A stretch of DNA of 64,000 nt. Source: Brachionus manjavacas (Eukaryota > Rotifera > Eurotatoria > Ploima > Brachionidae). Both the position numbers and the translations under genes were made by a program. Numbering within the stretch: the stretch's first letter is position 1; the number at the start of each line of letters is the position of its first letter. Shown piece after piece: positions 24,118 through 34,915 of the stretch. Under the pieces are notes generated by a model. The model was not told where the DNA came from and ran no database searches. It worked only from the letters and a program-made list of their open reading frames with translations. The stretch covers positions 3,889,501 to 3,953,500 of the forward strand of contig JAHQIY010000005.1 of the NCBI GenBank assembly GCA_019054805.1, written 5' to 3'.

Positions 24118-26264
24118 CCAGGAGCCCATTCTTGATAGGATCCTAATTAGGATCTTCAAGGAATCTTTTCAGGAATCTGGGGATTTTTCTGACTAAAAAA
24201 CTGATCCATGACAGTATGCGATCTTAAGCTTGAATAGTAGTGGATCCTAATTATAATTATAAATAAAAGTCTTAAAAGAAAAATAAGAATTTATGGGATC
24301 TTTACAAATCCTTTTGTTATGAAAAAAAAATAAAACTAAGAATTTCTAGGTTTCGACAAGATCTAATAAGAATCTTGTAACTAAAAAATCAAAAAAAAAT
24401 AATTCATTATAATTAAGACCAATTATAGATTAAATTAAGCATATATTACTAAATACTTTATATACTATTACTATATATATATATTTCTTTAAATATATTA
24501 TATTAATTTTCAGAATCGAAATTAAGAACAAATAAAAGAAAATTAGTTTCTTGGGTTATTGACTTATACTTTATTAACACTAGAAGTGCCAAAATTTTTA
24601 ACTACTAGAAGCACTAAAACGAGTCAAAATGACTTGTTTTAATGGAATCCAATGGATAAAAATGGATTTATTATTTTTTTGGATAAATCTATTCAAAACT
24701 TAATTTCAATTTAGTATAAATAAAAATTTGGCTATTAAAAAGTATCTTGCAAAAATTTTATCTTCTAATTAATATATTCCTTTTTGAAACAATTTTTCGT
24801 CTTTCATGTAAAATACACAAACTATAATTTTGCATTTTTTAAATTTGCTTATTTTCGTTCAAGTATTAGGATTTGAGTCAGTTTTTTAAAGATTTGTATA
24901 CTTTTTATAAATTATTTATGATTTATCCATTGATTTTGTAGATAAATTCAAAATTTTAATTACAAAACGAGTCAAAATGACTCTTTTTGGTGCTTCTATT
25001 AGTATATAATTGATTTTGTACAAAGGAAATTTTTTTTTCATTTGAATTTATTTAAATTAGAAAGTTATTCTTATTTTTATGCTGAAAAAAAATAATGCTC
25101 AAATAGCAAAAATTGACTTAGATTTTAGCGTACAAAAATCGAAAAAGAGTCATTTTGACTCGTTGGTGCTTCTAGTGTTAAACAAGACAATCAAAAGTTG
25201 CTCTAAATTGCTCAAAATTGTGGAAGTTTTTTTAAATAATTTTGAAATATTATAAAATTCATTTGTTTGAATTAAATTTTGCAAAAATGAATTTATATTT
25301 ATTAATTATTTATCTATTTAAATAAAAACAGGTATAAAAACGCAAAATCATTTATATCTATCTAATTATTATGTGTAGCTTCATCAATGAACTGTCTAAT
25401 TATACTATTAAACAAAAAATTTGTAATAATAATGGTCTCATTTTTCATTTTCTGGCGATTATCAGCCAATACTATCATATTTTTGGACTAAGCATATTAG
25501 AGCGACAAAAAGTTGATGAAAAATTGATTATCCACCGACCATAATCAAACATATTCGAGGGTCTGTTATTTTGTTGACAACACCATTTCTCTAGTAAAAA
25601 ATTTATCTGGATCTGCAATATTCAATGTAAATAGGCGATATATTTTGGAGAAAATTAAAAAAATTGCTTAAAAGTTGCGTTTATATTAAAAAAGTGGTAA
25701 ATGTTGCGAAAGGTGCGAAAGCAAATTTCGATCGTCTGTATTAATTAATCGTACTTTAAATAATAATATTTTTACCTGATTGATTTATCCTAATTTTTTC
25801 TTTTCTGAAAATTTATTTAATCTATTGAAAGAAATAATTACAAAAATTATTATTAAATATTAAAAAGTAAAAAATAAAAAATCATCAAATAGTACATTTT
25901 TTTTTATTTAAAAAAGGATGTTTGATCGTTTTTGATAATAAAGTTATGAATTGAATAGTTGTCATTTTTGTCTAACACTAAAATTTAAAAAGCATTCCAT
26001 TTTTGAGAATAACGACATGTTTTAAAAATCGAAAAAACGCTTTAATTTATATACATTACAAAAACCATCCATAATATTATCTTCACAAATTTATATCTTT
26101 TAGGATTTGATAAGAATTTGGATAGGAATCTTGAAAAAAATCCTAAAACGCCTGTCGGGCAAGATTCTAGTTAAGACTTTTCAAAGATCTTGGTAAGATC
26201 CTATCTTGGTGAGGTCTTATAAAATTTTTGGTACTTTAGGATCCTAAATAAGATTTTGTTCCTG
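24118..26264. mobile_element. Putative non-autonomous DNA transposon with about 29-bp terminal inverted repeats
   Basis: The left end (24118-24146) and the reverse complement of the right end (26236-26264) both begin CCAGGA, share TCTT, and finish with the palindrome TAGGATCCTAA. Related AGGATC/AAGATC words recur just inside both ends (24150-24260 and 26100-26235), as subterminal repeats often do. No transposase frame is visible inside and no flanking target duplication was clear. A second element (24574-25181) sits within it. Confidence 0.55.
24574..25181. mobile_element. piggyBac-type MITE, 608 bp including TTAA targets
   Basis: The element is bounded by TTAA at 24574-24577 and 25178-25181. 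Immediately inside, the left end reads CACTAGAAGTGCC and the right end, on the other strand, CACTAGAAGCACC. TTAA target duplication with a CxCTAGAA-type end is the hallmark of the piggyBac superfamily. Subterminally, ACGAGTCAAAATGACT occurs at the left (about 24619-24634) and inverted at the right (25147-25162). A further internal copy (24967-24983) is followed by a degraded right-end-like TGCTTCTATTAGTA. No transposase is present, so it is non-autonomous. Confidence 0.82.
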
Positions 26265-27072
26265 GGATGAAGAAGATGTAAGCGAATAAAAATTCCATTT
26301 ATCTAATCCATTTTTGTTTTTAATTACATTAGAGATAATTTAAAAAAAAATTACTTAAAGATCATTTGCTATTTTAAATTTTATAAATCAATTGAAAGTT
26401 AATTTTAATATTTTTCTCTTGGTACATCATCTTGATTTTTATTATAGGATAAAATCTTATTTTTTTAGCAAAATACTTTTAAATCAAAATTAAATTTATT
26501 TTTAAATTTGTCCTTAACGAACTGAATTTATTTAAATTTGATCTTCAAAAAAACAAAATAAAATAAAGTTACAGATTTTACTTAAAAAATTTAACTTGTA
26601 TATTTGAATTTTATTTCTATTTTTAATTATTTAAAAATTAAATGACATTTATTTTTTATAAATAAAATAGCTTAAGTTTTCAAATTTTAAATTTATATAT
26701 AAGTTTTTGCGAGTTAAGCCGCAAGCAGGATTTATTTTTGACGGAATAAAATTTTTGTTTTAAAGATTTTACCTAATAATTTAGTAGGACAAATATTTTT
26801 TTAGGTTTGAATTGAAAATGTAATTTTAGTTTTGCTTCCAAATATTTAAATATTTGCTTTTAAAATATTCATTAATAAAATAATTTTATGATTTCAAAAA
26901 ATAAAATGTGTGTTTTTTTCTGAAAAAAAATTCTTTTTTAGGCAATTTTGATTTCAAATTTATGACTTGATAATTAATTAAAAAATTAAAATGTTTAAGA
27001 GTTGCTAATTTTTTAAAAATTCATTTAATTCTTTCGAAAAATTAAAAAATCCTAATACATTATTTTTTTTAG

Positions 27073-28203
27073 ATGGTAAAAAAAAGACTTAAAAGTAACC
27101 GGCACAAAAAACTAAAGGCAGTTGATCCTTTCTATTCTGGTGAAAGAAAGATACTTTTAGACAAGTAAGAACGCTTTTGATCTTATCATGTTTGCTTTCC
27201 ATTAAGTATGATTATATAATATTTTTTAAAACTCCGCCAAATATCTAAGTTTAATCCAAAAATAAATTTTATCAAAGCTGGTTTAAGATATATTTAAACA
27301 AAGTATTAAATAAATATTTGAAATAGGAAACAAACATTTTTGAAATTTAATAGATAATAATAAATAATTTTTTACCTAAAATTTTGCAGAGCCTTAATCC
27401 GAGCTAATGAAGCACCTAAGAGTGATGAAGAAAATTTTATACCAAGCAAATTAAGAGAATATATGGAACTAAATGATAAATTAAAACAGAAAAAAATAGA
27501 GCTCAAGACTAAAAATAATTTGATTAATGACAAAAGAAAAAAAATAAAAGGAAAAAAAAACCTTGAAAAAAAAGCACTTGAAGATTTGGTAAAAAATAGA
27601 CCTGATGATAAAGGAGCTGATGTCCCATTGAGAAAAATGGATAAATTAAATAGACTTGAAAAAGAATCTGATGCGGCTTATCTAGATCGGATAGAACAAA
27701 AAGTTCAGTCCGTGATTCAACGATCTCAATACGAAACTCAATTTGATGTAAAGTTGGAGACAAAAGGAGATAAAATTGAAATAAAAAAGGAAAAAAAAAT
27801 GAGTGAAAAAAAACGAAAGTAATTTTAAATAACTAATTATTTCATAGAATAAAGAGAATTTTTTTTAAAAAGACGGCTAGAAAAATTACGAGAAAAATTA
27901 AAAAATATAAAATTAAGTAAAAAAATGGAGAAAGAAAATAAAGATGGATTTAAAAAAAGTATGCTGCCTCTTATTATTTAAGATTTGCTCAGTTTATTTT
28001 TCCTAGATGTTGTAAAATTTGGTGATGTTGTTGATCACCCTCCAGAGTTGACGGCTTTTCCAAAATTGAAAAAAAGACAAATATCAGCTCAGCAATTAAC
28101 TATACCTGAAAACGTAAAGACAAAAAGTGGTGTAACCGAAAAGGATCGAAACGAAGTCATTCAAAAATACAGACTTTTAAAACAACAGGGAAAATTTTTA
28201 TAA
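27073..28203 (+). CDS. CCDC137: CCDC137 homologue
   Basis: Exons join(27073..27164, 27390..27818, 27855..27958, 28007..28203) give about 273 residues (human 289). Landmark blocks match CCDC137 in order: IPSKLREYMELNDK (family IPFRLREIM), ESDAAYLDRIEQKVQSVI (family ESDGAYIHRM), KRRLEKLREK (family KRRLDKVRRK) and VVKFGDVVDHPPELTAFP (family VKFGEVVLQPPELTARP). The ending KYRLLKQQGK matches AYRALKQRQ. In mammals the protein is a nucleolar/nuclear basic protein; beyond that its role is poorly defined. The 36-bp third-exon boundary intron (27819-27854) is very short and uses the AG of ATAAAG, because the better-looking TTTCATAG at 27847 breaks phase. The start ATG directly follows TTTTTTTTAG, an acceptor-like sequence, so a 5' UTR intron or leader trans-splicing is possible. 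AATAAA at 28208 lies only 4 bp past the stop. Confidence 0.85.
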
Positions 28204-30239
28204 TTTGAATAAAAATTCTTAATCAAAATAATTTCATTTATTTAAAATTGAAAATTTATAAATTTTTTAAATTTCATATCAGTCATCAAATTTAAAAAAT
28301 TGCGTATTTACCTTGGTAATTTATCAATTACTTTTTAAAGTTTCATCAAATGGATGCATAAAAGATATTTGATGTACACTAACATAAGTTTTCAAATGTC
28401 ATGGTAAAAGTAAAATTAAAAAATGGTTTTCCCATGTTTAATGCAAGTCAAGATTTAATAGTTACGTCAAAAATGCAATTTTGAATCATTTTTTTTTCTT
28501 TAAATTCTTAATGACTAAATACAGTCAATGAAGCAAAAAAATATTTTAAAAATTAATTTAAAAAAAATTTTTTTTTGAAACACCATAACAAATCGAGAAC
28601 TGGTTAATTCTATCATTCTTTTCTTCAAGAATCTTTTAATTTTTATTTTGAATGCAATTTTCAAACGATTTCAGACTATTGTCATTCAAATTGTCTCGGG
28701 TTTAAAAAATTTTAACAATTGATGTTTAATTTTCTATTAAAGTTAAAATTGAATTAAAATTTTCTAATTGAAAAATAAAATCTTTCTTAATATTGTTAGC
28801 GGCTTAAAGAACTTTTTATTTCGTTGAAGCTAAAAGAAGGATATGTGGATTGTGTGTGATTTTGTGGTTGATATACAAGTGTTTATAAGAAAAGACGTTG
28901 TGATTTTTAATAAGCTTAAAAACTATGAATTCAATTTATCTAATAAAAACCATATATTTAATATTCTGTCAAATAAAAAAAGAACAAAAAAAAAATTTTA
29001 GTTTAGTTAATTTTTTGATTTTTGATAAGTTTGATCAAAATGGCAGATGAAGATTGTGTGAACTTTGCTCAAATTAAAAAGAAATTTTAATTACTTTAGT
29101 CATTTGAATTAATTGCATTGTATAAAATTGACTATTTAATCGACTTGATTATTAAATCTTTATTTATTTTTCAAGATACCATGATCCTTATTAAAACTCC
29201 AGCTTTGCTTATTTTAAAATTAAGTCAAAAATTTAGTAAAACTTTGTTCATAATTGTAGGTTTGGTCTAAGAATATAGATCAAATTTTAAATTTCGGGAT
29301 ATACTGGCCTGAGACATTGTCAAATGTTGATGAACACAGAAAAAAATTCAGAGCTATTAAGTCAATGCATTTAGAATAAAATACTTGGCGATAACTTGGG
29401 CATGTACTTAGAATGAAAGAAACACGGATACCAAAAAGATCCCTTTAATGGACACATCAAAGGTGAAGTAAGGTAGAACGACCGGCAGTAACATGTAGGT
29501 CAACAATCAATCGAAAAGAGCTCATCGAAATGGGAATGGCATGGGGAGAAGCAGGGGTCAAGGCAATCGACTTGAGTGGAAATCAAAAATAATGACCCTA
29601 TGCTCCACTATGAGTAAATAAGGAAAAAAAAGATATATAGAAGATTTAGTTTTAGAATAAAAACTAATTTAGCTTTGAAAAAAATTAAGTTAAAACTAGA
29701 TGAAAATAAAACCGATTCTAGTCTAAAATTTATTTATTAATTTAAGTATTACCAGAAAAATTAATTTTTTGCAAAATTTTAGAAATAAATTGTTTAAGGT
29801 GGTTTTATTTTTTTTTAGTTATTAAGATAAGTTTCGAAATTTAGTAGCTTTAATATTTAAACTTTGAATAATCACATCTTTCGATTATTTGGAAAAATTA
29901 AAATCGAACGATATTTAACTAATAATGAATAATATATAAAATAGTTAATGTAATTTTTATTCACCTACATTAATTAGTTAGACAAAATAGAGAAACTTAA
30001 TCTCGTTCGATTTTACTTACTCATACATTTATTTATTACGTCAAACTTTTCATCTAAAGATTTTATTTTTGTCTTTTTGATTCAAATATAAAAAGAAAAA
30101 TTACTATTTATGATTTCCTAAAAATATATCAACCAAAAATAAAACCACTTTGAATCTTTGTAGAATATTTTTTCCTCAAATTTTGACATAAACAAAAGTT
30201 TAATTTTCGAATTTTAGATATAATTTTTATTATTAATTA
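28204..30239. other. Intergenic region with a LINE fragment
   Basis: The CCDC137 polyadenylation signal is at the left edge. A 3' fragment of the same LINE family seen at 8 kb lies at about 29380-29628. A 16-codon frame starting with ATG at 29040 (MADEDCVNFAQIKKKF) has no donor or continuation and is not called. The remaining sequence is A/T-run DNA, and the promoter of the hydrolase gene should lie just before 30240. Confidence 0.55.
29380..29628 (+). mobile_element. LINE 3'-end fragment, same family as at 8 kb
   Basis: The plus strand reads LGHVLRMKETRIPK, then WTHQR, then TCRSTINRKELIEMGMAWGEAGVKA, spread over frames with stops, followed by the words ACCCTATGCTCCACTATGAGT and an A-rich tail (about 29618-29630). 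The nucleotide sequence is closely similar to the reverse complement of about 8040-8260, sharing long identical blocks such as CAATCAATCGAAAAGAGCTC. It is therefore a second, more severely 5'-truncated copy, inserted in the opposite orientation. Confidence 0.85.
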
Positions 30240-31190
30240 ATGCCAAATTTGCACATCTTAGACCCTTTGGTTTGGAAACTGCTGATATCTCCCCGTGATA
30301 GAACATTGAAAGAAAGAGAATTCTTAATTAAGGCGAACGAGTCGCCTATGTTAGTTAGACTTTATGAAACAATTTTAGAAGAAAATAAAATCCTCGGCCG
30401 TAAATGGAAAAAAAAACATTTGACAAAATACTTTTTAATCAAAGACCCAAAAAATAAAAAGAAAACATCGAAACGAAAGCTGTTGATTATTTTTCCAGGA
30501 AGAAATTTTAATTTTTTTCAAAAAAGTAACACAAAATATTTTGTTAGATTCTATGAAACAAATAAACTGGACGATCATGATATGGCTTTAATTTTGTATC
30601 CTAGCAAAGTATACGACATAGACTTTTTGACCAAATCGTGCTCCATGGCTTTGACTCAGATTATTCAACATGGATATAAACTTGAAAATATCTCTTTCAT
30701 GGGATGGTGTCTCGGAGGATACATAGCATCAGAATCAATTAGGCTTTACATGGAACAAAATAAGATATCAGCTGACGAAAGATTCAGATGCTACATTAAC
30801 AACAAATCTTTTGCTAGACTGGACCAATTTTTGTATTTTATTCTTCCAAAATATATCAAACCGATTCTTAAAATTTGGTATATTAAGAAGCATATTAAAG
30901 TTTGGGACCATGATGCTGCAGAATCATTTAAAAAAATAGAGCCAAATTTCGAATCGTGTTATGTGGTATTCAGCCAAAATGACAAAATAGTAAAAGGCTT
31001 TTCTCACCTTTATAAACATTTAGATGATATTGAGAACAAAATAAATCTTCGAGAAGACATTGAATGTTCAAATCATCGTCCTAACTGGAATCTTTTGGCC
31101 GAATTGTTTGTTGAAGCTTATACCAAAGAGGAATTTTTAGAAATAGATAAAAATGATCTTATTTTTATAAATCAAGAGAATCTTAATTGA
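30240..31190 (+). CDS. Alpha/beta-hydrolase fold protein with cysteine nucleophile
   Basis: A single exon encodes 316 residues. The fold is suggested by the strand LLIIFPGRNFNFF (81-93), which would provide the oxyanion loop, and by the nucleophile elbow FMGWCLGGYI at 153-162. In the elbow the usual GxSxG serine is Cys157. Asp248 in VVFSQNDKIV and His279 in ECSNHRPNW fall where the acid and histidine of the triad belong. Cys-His-Asp triads are known in dienelactone hydrolase-type enzymes, so the replacement need not be inactivating. INNKSFARLDQF (186-197) recalls a phrase of some bacterial effector hydrolases (the Legionella SidB-like group), which is recollection, not a search result. There is no signal peptide or membrane segment. 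It lies 483 bp upstream of SSADH on the same strand. A possible AATAAA is at 31406. Substrate unknown. Confidence 0.72.
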   Translation: MPNLHILDPLVWKLLISPRDRTLKEREFLIKANESPMLVRLYETILEENKILGRKWKKKHLTKYFLIKDPKNKKKTSKRKLLIIFPGRNFNFFQKSNTKYFVRFYETNKLDDHDMALILYPSKVYDIDFLTKSCSMALTQIIQHGYKLENISFMGWCLGGYIASESIRLYMEQNKISADERFRCYINNKSFARLDQFLYFILPKYIKPILKIWYIKKHIKVWDHDAAESFKKIEPNFESCYVVFSQNDKIVKGFSHLYKHLDDIENKINLREDIECSNHRPNWNLLAELFVEAYTKEEFLEIDKNDLIFINQENLN

Positions 31191-31673
31191 GTCCAATCTT
31201 TCAGTTATTTTTTTGACATAAAGTAAAAATTGTTCATGTAATTATGATATTTAAGAGATTTTATTAAGTAAACTATTTGAATGAAAAAGTCAGATAATTA
31301 TAGGATTCGTTCAAATTGGTAATTTGATTTGTATCTATCGTAATTAGATGTTTGAATAATTATTTGAAGAATGATTTTTTTTTTGTGTGATGTAATTTTT
31401 AATTAAATAAAATTCTAAAAAAAGGTTAATTTACTAATTACTAAATATGGCCAAAAAAATGACTAATTACTAAATACAAATACAAATTAATAAAAAAGAA
31501 AACTTACTCCCTTTTGAATTTAAATTGAATTTTTGTTAAATATTATTTAAACGCTTTAAACTTTGAAATTATCACTCTCGATTTTTTGGTAAACTAGACA
31601 AATGTTTTATAATCTAATTTTTTTTATTCGTGAAAAAAAATCATAATTTTTATACAAAAAAAAGAATTTAACA
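31191..31673. other. Spacer, hydrolase to SSADH
   Basis: This spacer contains the hydrolase 3' UTR (AATAAA at 31406) and the presumed SSADH promoter/5' UTR. No reading frame, RNA gene or repeat was recognised. Confidence 0.6.
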
Positions 31674-33950
31674 ATGTCTCTTGCAAATTCACAGGTATTT
31701 ATAATCTTTTGATCTGAATCAATACATTTTTTTTGATGAATAAATATGTCGGAAAATTTTTAATATTTTGTTCTTGAGATACCTAGCATAAAATCAAGAA
31801 AGTTTTGTTTATTCTTTTTAATATATTAAAATAATATTCGAGTTAAAACAAAAATTCAAAATAATTTTAAATTTTTTAATCGATTTTATCTGTTCCGAAA
31901 ATGAATCGTATTTTAATTTCGATTAATCAAAATTCAAAAAAAACTATCAATTTAAACCAATTTTTTTCAAATAAAATTTTATTAAAGGTAAAAATCAGTT
32001 TCTTGTCTAAGAAATATTTCATTCATTTTACATAACAAGTCTAAATATTTATATTATGCAACAAGAAAAAGAATTATTTAATCTGATTTTTTTGTTAGCA
32101 AAATGTTCAATTACTGAATTCACAAATATCTGGTCACCACTGTTCTGCGCAAAAATTCAATTATTTTCCGGAAAAAGCTTATATAAACGGAAAATGGACT
32201 GATTCAATCACTGCTAAAAAATTTGAAGTAAATTAGGACAATGAAATTAATTTAAAAATTTAAAATCGAACAAATTTTTAGATAATTGATCCAGCAAAAA
32301 ATACAGTTCTAGGATCTGTTCCTGATTGTAATTTAGAAGATCTAAATCAAGCAGTACAATCAGCAAATCAAGCTTTTAAAGTTTGGAGCAACTTTACTGC
32401 AGAAGTAAAAGTTAAAATTGGTAAAAAAAGATAAAATACATTCTTTAAATTAGCAAAGAAGTCGTATACTAAGAAAACTCTATGATCTTCATGTTGAGTA
32501 CAAACAGCAACTAGCAGAAATCATTACCCATGAAAATGTAAGAAAACTGTTTTAACCTTGGTTTAAATTAATCTATTGGAAAAGGGAAAACCACTAAGAG
32601 AATCTTTTGTTGAAATTGATTCATCTGCCAAGGCATACGAATGGTTTAGCGAAGAAGCCAAAAGAACATATGGTGACTTAATTCCATCACCTGCTCCTAA
32701 TAAACGATTTTTAGTGCTAAAACAACCAGTGGGAATTTGTGGATTTATAACTCCAGTACTTAATATAAAAATTTTAAACATTTTTTTTCAAATTTTAATT
32801 TTTAGTGGAATTTTCCAGCTTACATGATTGCTAGAAAAACTGCTGCAGCTCTTGCAGCTGGATGCACAGTTGTTATTAAACCAGCCGAAGACACACCGTA
32901 TTCAGCTCTAGCTTTGTGTCAAGTAAAAAATTTAAAAAAAGCTGACATATTTAATCAATATTTTTTAGTTATCTGAAATGGCAGGATTACCAGCTGGTTG
33001 CATTAATGTAGTAACTACTTCAAGAAAGAATACGGCTGAAATCGGAAAAGCGATATGTCACAATCCATTAGTTAAAAAAATTTCTTTCACTGGATCAACT
33101 GCTGTGGGTAAAATAATTCTGGAAAATTGTGCTCATCAAGTCAAAAAAGTGCAAATGGAATTGGGTGGTAATGCACCGTTTATTGTTTTTGATAGCGCCG
33201 ACATAAAAAAAGCTATTTCTGGTTTGATGGCTTCCAAATTCAGAAATTCGGGACAAGTACATTAATTAGGAAGTTACTAAATAAAAACAATAATTTATTT
33301 TAATTAGACATGTGTTTGTGCTAATCGTATATTTGTTCAAGAGGGAATTTATGATAAATTTATTATGGCCTTGGCTGAAGAGATGAAAAATCAGCTTAAA
33401 GTTGGCAATGGTTTTGAAACAGATGTAACTCAAGGTCCACTAATAAATAAGAACGCAATTAAAAAAGTCGAAAATTTGGTCAAAGATTCGATAGCTAAAG
33501 GTGGGCAAATAGTTTTGGGTGGAAATAAATGCGATACATTAGGAGGTAATTTTTATGAGCCAACATTGATCAGAGATGTAACAACTGAAATGGAAATTGC
33601 CAAAGAAGAAATATTTGGTCCTGTGGCAGCTATCATGAAGTAATTGTATAAATTCATTTATTCTAATTGATTAAATTTTTTAATTCAGGTTCAAAGATGA
33701 AGAAGACGCAGTTAAATTGGCAAATGCAGTGTCAGTAGGTTTAGCTGGTTACTTCTATAGCAGTGACTTAGGTCAAATCTGGAGAGTTGCTGAAAGACTA
33801 GAGGTTGGCATGGTTGGTGTCAATGAAGGCATTATTTCTACCATCGAAGCGCCATTCGGGGGAATCAAAGAATCTGGCTTTGGGAGTGAAGGCTCTAAGT
33901 ATGGCATTAATGAATATTTAAATAATAAGTTCATTTGCATGGGAATTTAA
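31674..33950 (+). CDS. ALDH5A1: Succinate-semialdehyde dehydrogenase, NAD-dependent, mitochondrial type
   Basis: Exons join(31674..31694, 32099..32227, 32282..32404, 32454..32537, 32585..32755, 32806..32922, 32969..33256, 33308..33639, 33689..33950) encode about 508 residues. The enzyme oxidises succinic semialdehyde to succinate, the last step of the GABA shunt. The match to animal SSADH is continuous: [61 protein letters not shown] and [13 protein letters not shown]. The general base is Glu279 in MELGG. The catalytic loop GQTCVC carries Cys313 and Cys315, the pair that forms the redox-switch disulfide in the human enzyme (Cys340/342). Introns 3-9 are 46-53 bp. Exon 1 encodes only seven residues (MSLANSQ) and is the least certain part; its leader is not a typical arginine-rich presequence. 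AATAAA is at 33981. Confidence 0.93.
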
Positions 33951-34096
33951 AAAAAACATTTTTCTATCTATAAATTAAAGAATAAAAATTTTCGAATTAA
34001 GTTTATATTTTTTTTTATTTTTTGATTGCTTTAGCAAGTAATTCCTATAATAAGAATTCGTAAAGAATTTTCATTTCTTAATTTTTATTTCAAGCA

Positions 34097-34915
34097 ATGA
34101 TTTTAGCCAGAAGCTCAACTATTATTAATAAATTAAATCGATTAAAGTCTATTAGATCAATAGGCTCTGGTTCGATACTATACACAAAGCAAAAATCAGA
34201 CAAAGATGAAAATTTTAATGACTTTAAATTTGTTCAAACAAATCTCCCCGTTTTGGTCAAACCGACTGTTTTTCAAAAGATGAAAGAAATTTTTGGATAC
34301 CAAGGAGATTTGAGGTATCCACAAGCAGTTCTAACTATGGCATCATTAAGACTCTATCTATCCATTCAATATCAAGTAGATTATGACAGATTTTTTCAAA
34401 AATGTCAATATCCTGATGTTATGTACAGTTTTTGTTTAGTAACTTTTCTGCATGTTTGGCTAGTTTCAGTTGCTTTAATGCAATATGGACGCAGTGGGCT
34501 ATTCGTGCGTAAACTTTTGCACAAAAATATGTGGAAAGATATCGAAACAAGGGAGAAAAAGCTCAACTCACCAATGAACCGAGAAAACAAAGCAAAAGCT
34601 TATGGTCATTTAAATGATATTTTTAGAGCTTTTTTGTTTGGCTTCGATGAAGGTTTGCTAAGCGATGACACAGTTCTTGCCGGAGCTATTTGGAGGCACT
34701 TGCTAGAAATGCAGGATATTAAGGATCATGCATTGTTAGGCGAATTATGTGATTACATTAGAAAAAATGTTCAGCATTTGGAAAATATAAGCGATGTAGA
34801 TATTTTAAAAAATGGAATTGTATCTTTTGTGGGCTTTGAACAAAAAGAGCTTGATCACTCCAAAGTTAGATTAAAGATTTTGGAAAAAATAAAAAAAAGG
34901 GAAACTGAAGAATAA
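34097..34915 (+). CDS. UQCC1: Ubiquinol-cytochrome c reductase complex assembly factor 1 (CBP3-like)
   Basis: A single exon encodes 272 residues (human UQCC1 about 299). The family (yeast Cbp3) acts at the mitochondrial inner membrane/matrix with UQCC2 to support cytochrome b synthesis and complex III assembly. Conserved blocks are visible: TFLHVWLVSVALMQYGRSG, MWKDIETREKKL, a block around FLFGFDEGLLSDD, LAGAIWRHLLEM and ELCDYIRKNVQHLE. The first 30 residues (LARSSTIINKLNRLKSIRSI) are Arg/Lys/Ser-rich without acidic residues, a good matrix-targeting peptide. The gene begins 146 bp after the SSADH stop and about 110 bp after its polyA signal, on the same strand. CAAG|CAATG just before the start could be an acceptor. 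AATAAA is at 34953. Confidence 0.88.
   Translation: MILARSSTIINKLNRLKSIRSIGSGSILYTKQKSDKDENFNDFKFVQTNLPVLVKPTVFQKMKEIFGYQGDLRYPQAVLTMASLRLYLSIQYQVDYDRFFQKCQYPDVMYSFCLVTFLHVWLVSVALMQYGRSGLFVRKLLHKNMWKDIETREKKLNSPMNRENKAKAYGHLNDIFRAFLFGFDEGLLSDDTVLAGAIWRHLLEMQDIKDHALLGELCDYIRKNVQHLENISDVDILKNGIVSFVGFEQKELDHSKVRLKILEKIKKRETEE

Larger units (their letters stand above)
22031..27072. other. Gene-free region with nested DNA transposons
   Basis: Apart from the likely 3' UTR of the preceding gene (to about 22600), I see no exon. The main content is a 2.1-kb inverted-repeat element (24118-26264) carrying a TTAA-flanked MITE (24574-25181), and a short (AT)n run at about 24473-24482. A 55-codon open frame at 25370-25534 has no resemblance I recognise. 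The rest is A/T-run DNA. Confidence 0.55.

Noticed and set aside
25370..25534. 55-codon open frame inside the outer transposon
   Set aside because: No resemblance to any transposase or other family that I can recognise, and no splice context.
29040..29090. Short frame MADEDCVNFAQIKKKF as a first exon
   Set aside because: Ends in a stop after 16 codons, with no usable donor before it and no downstream exon.
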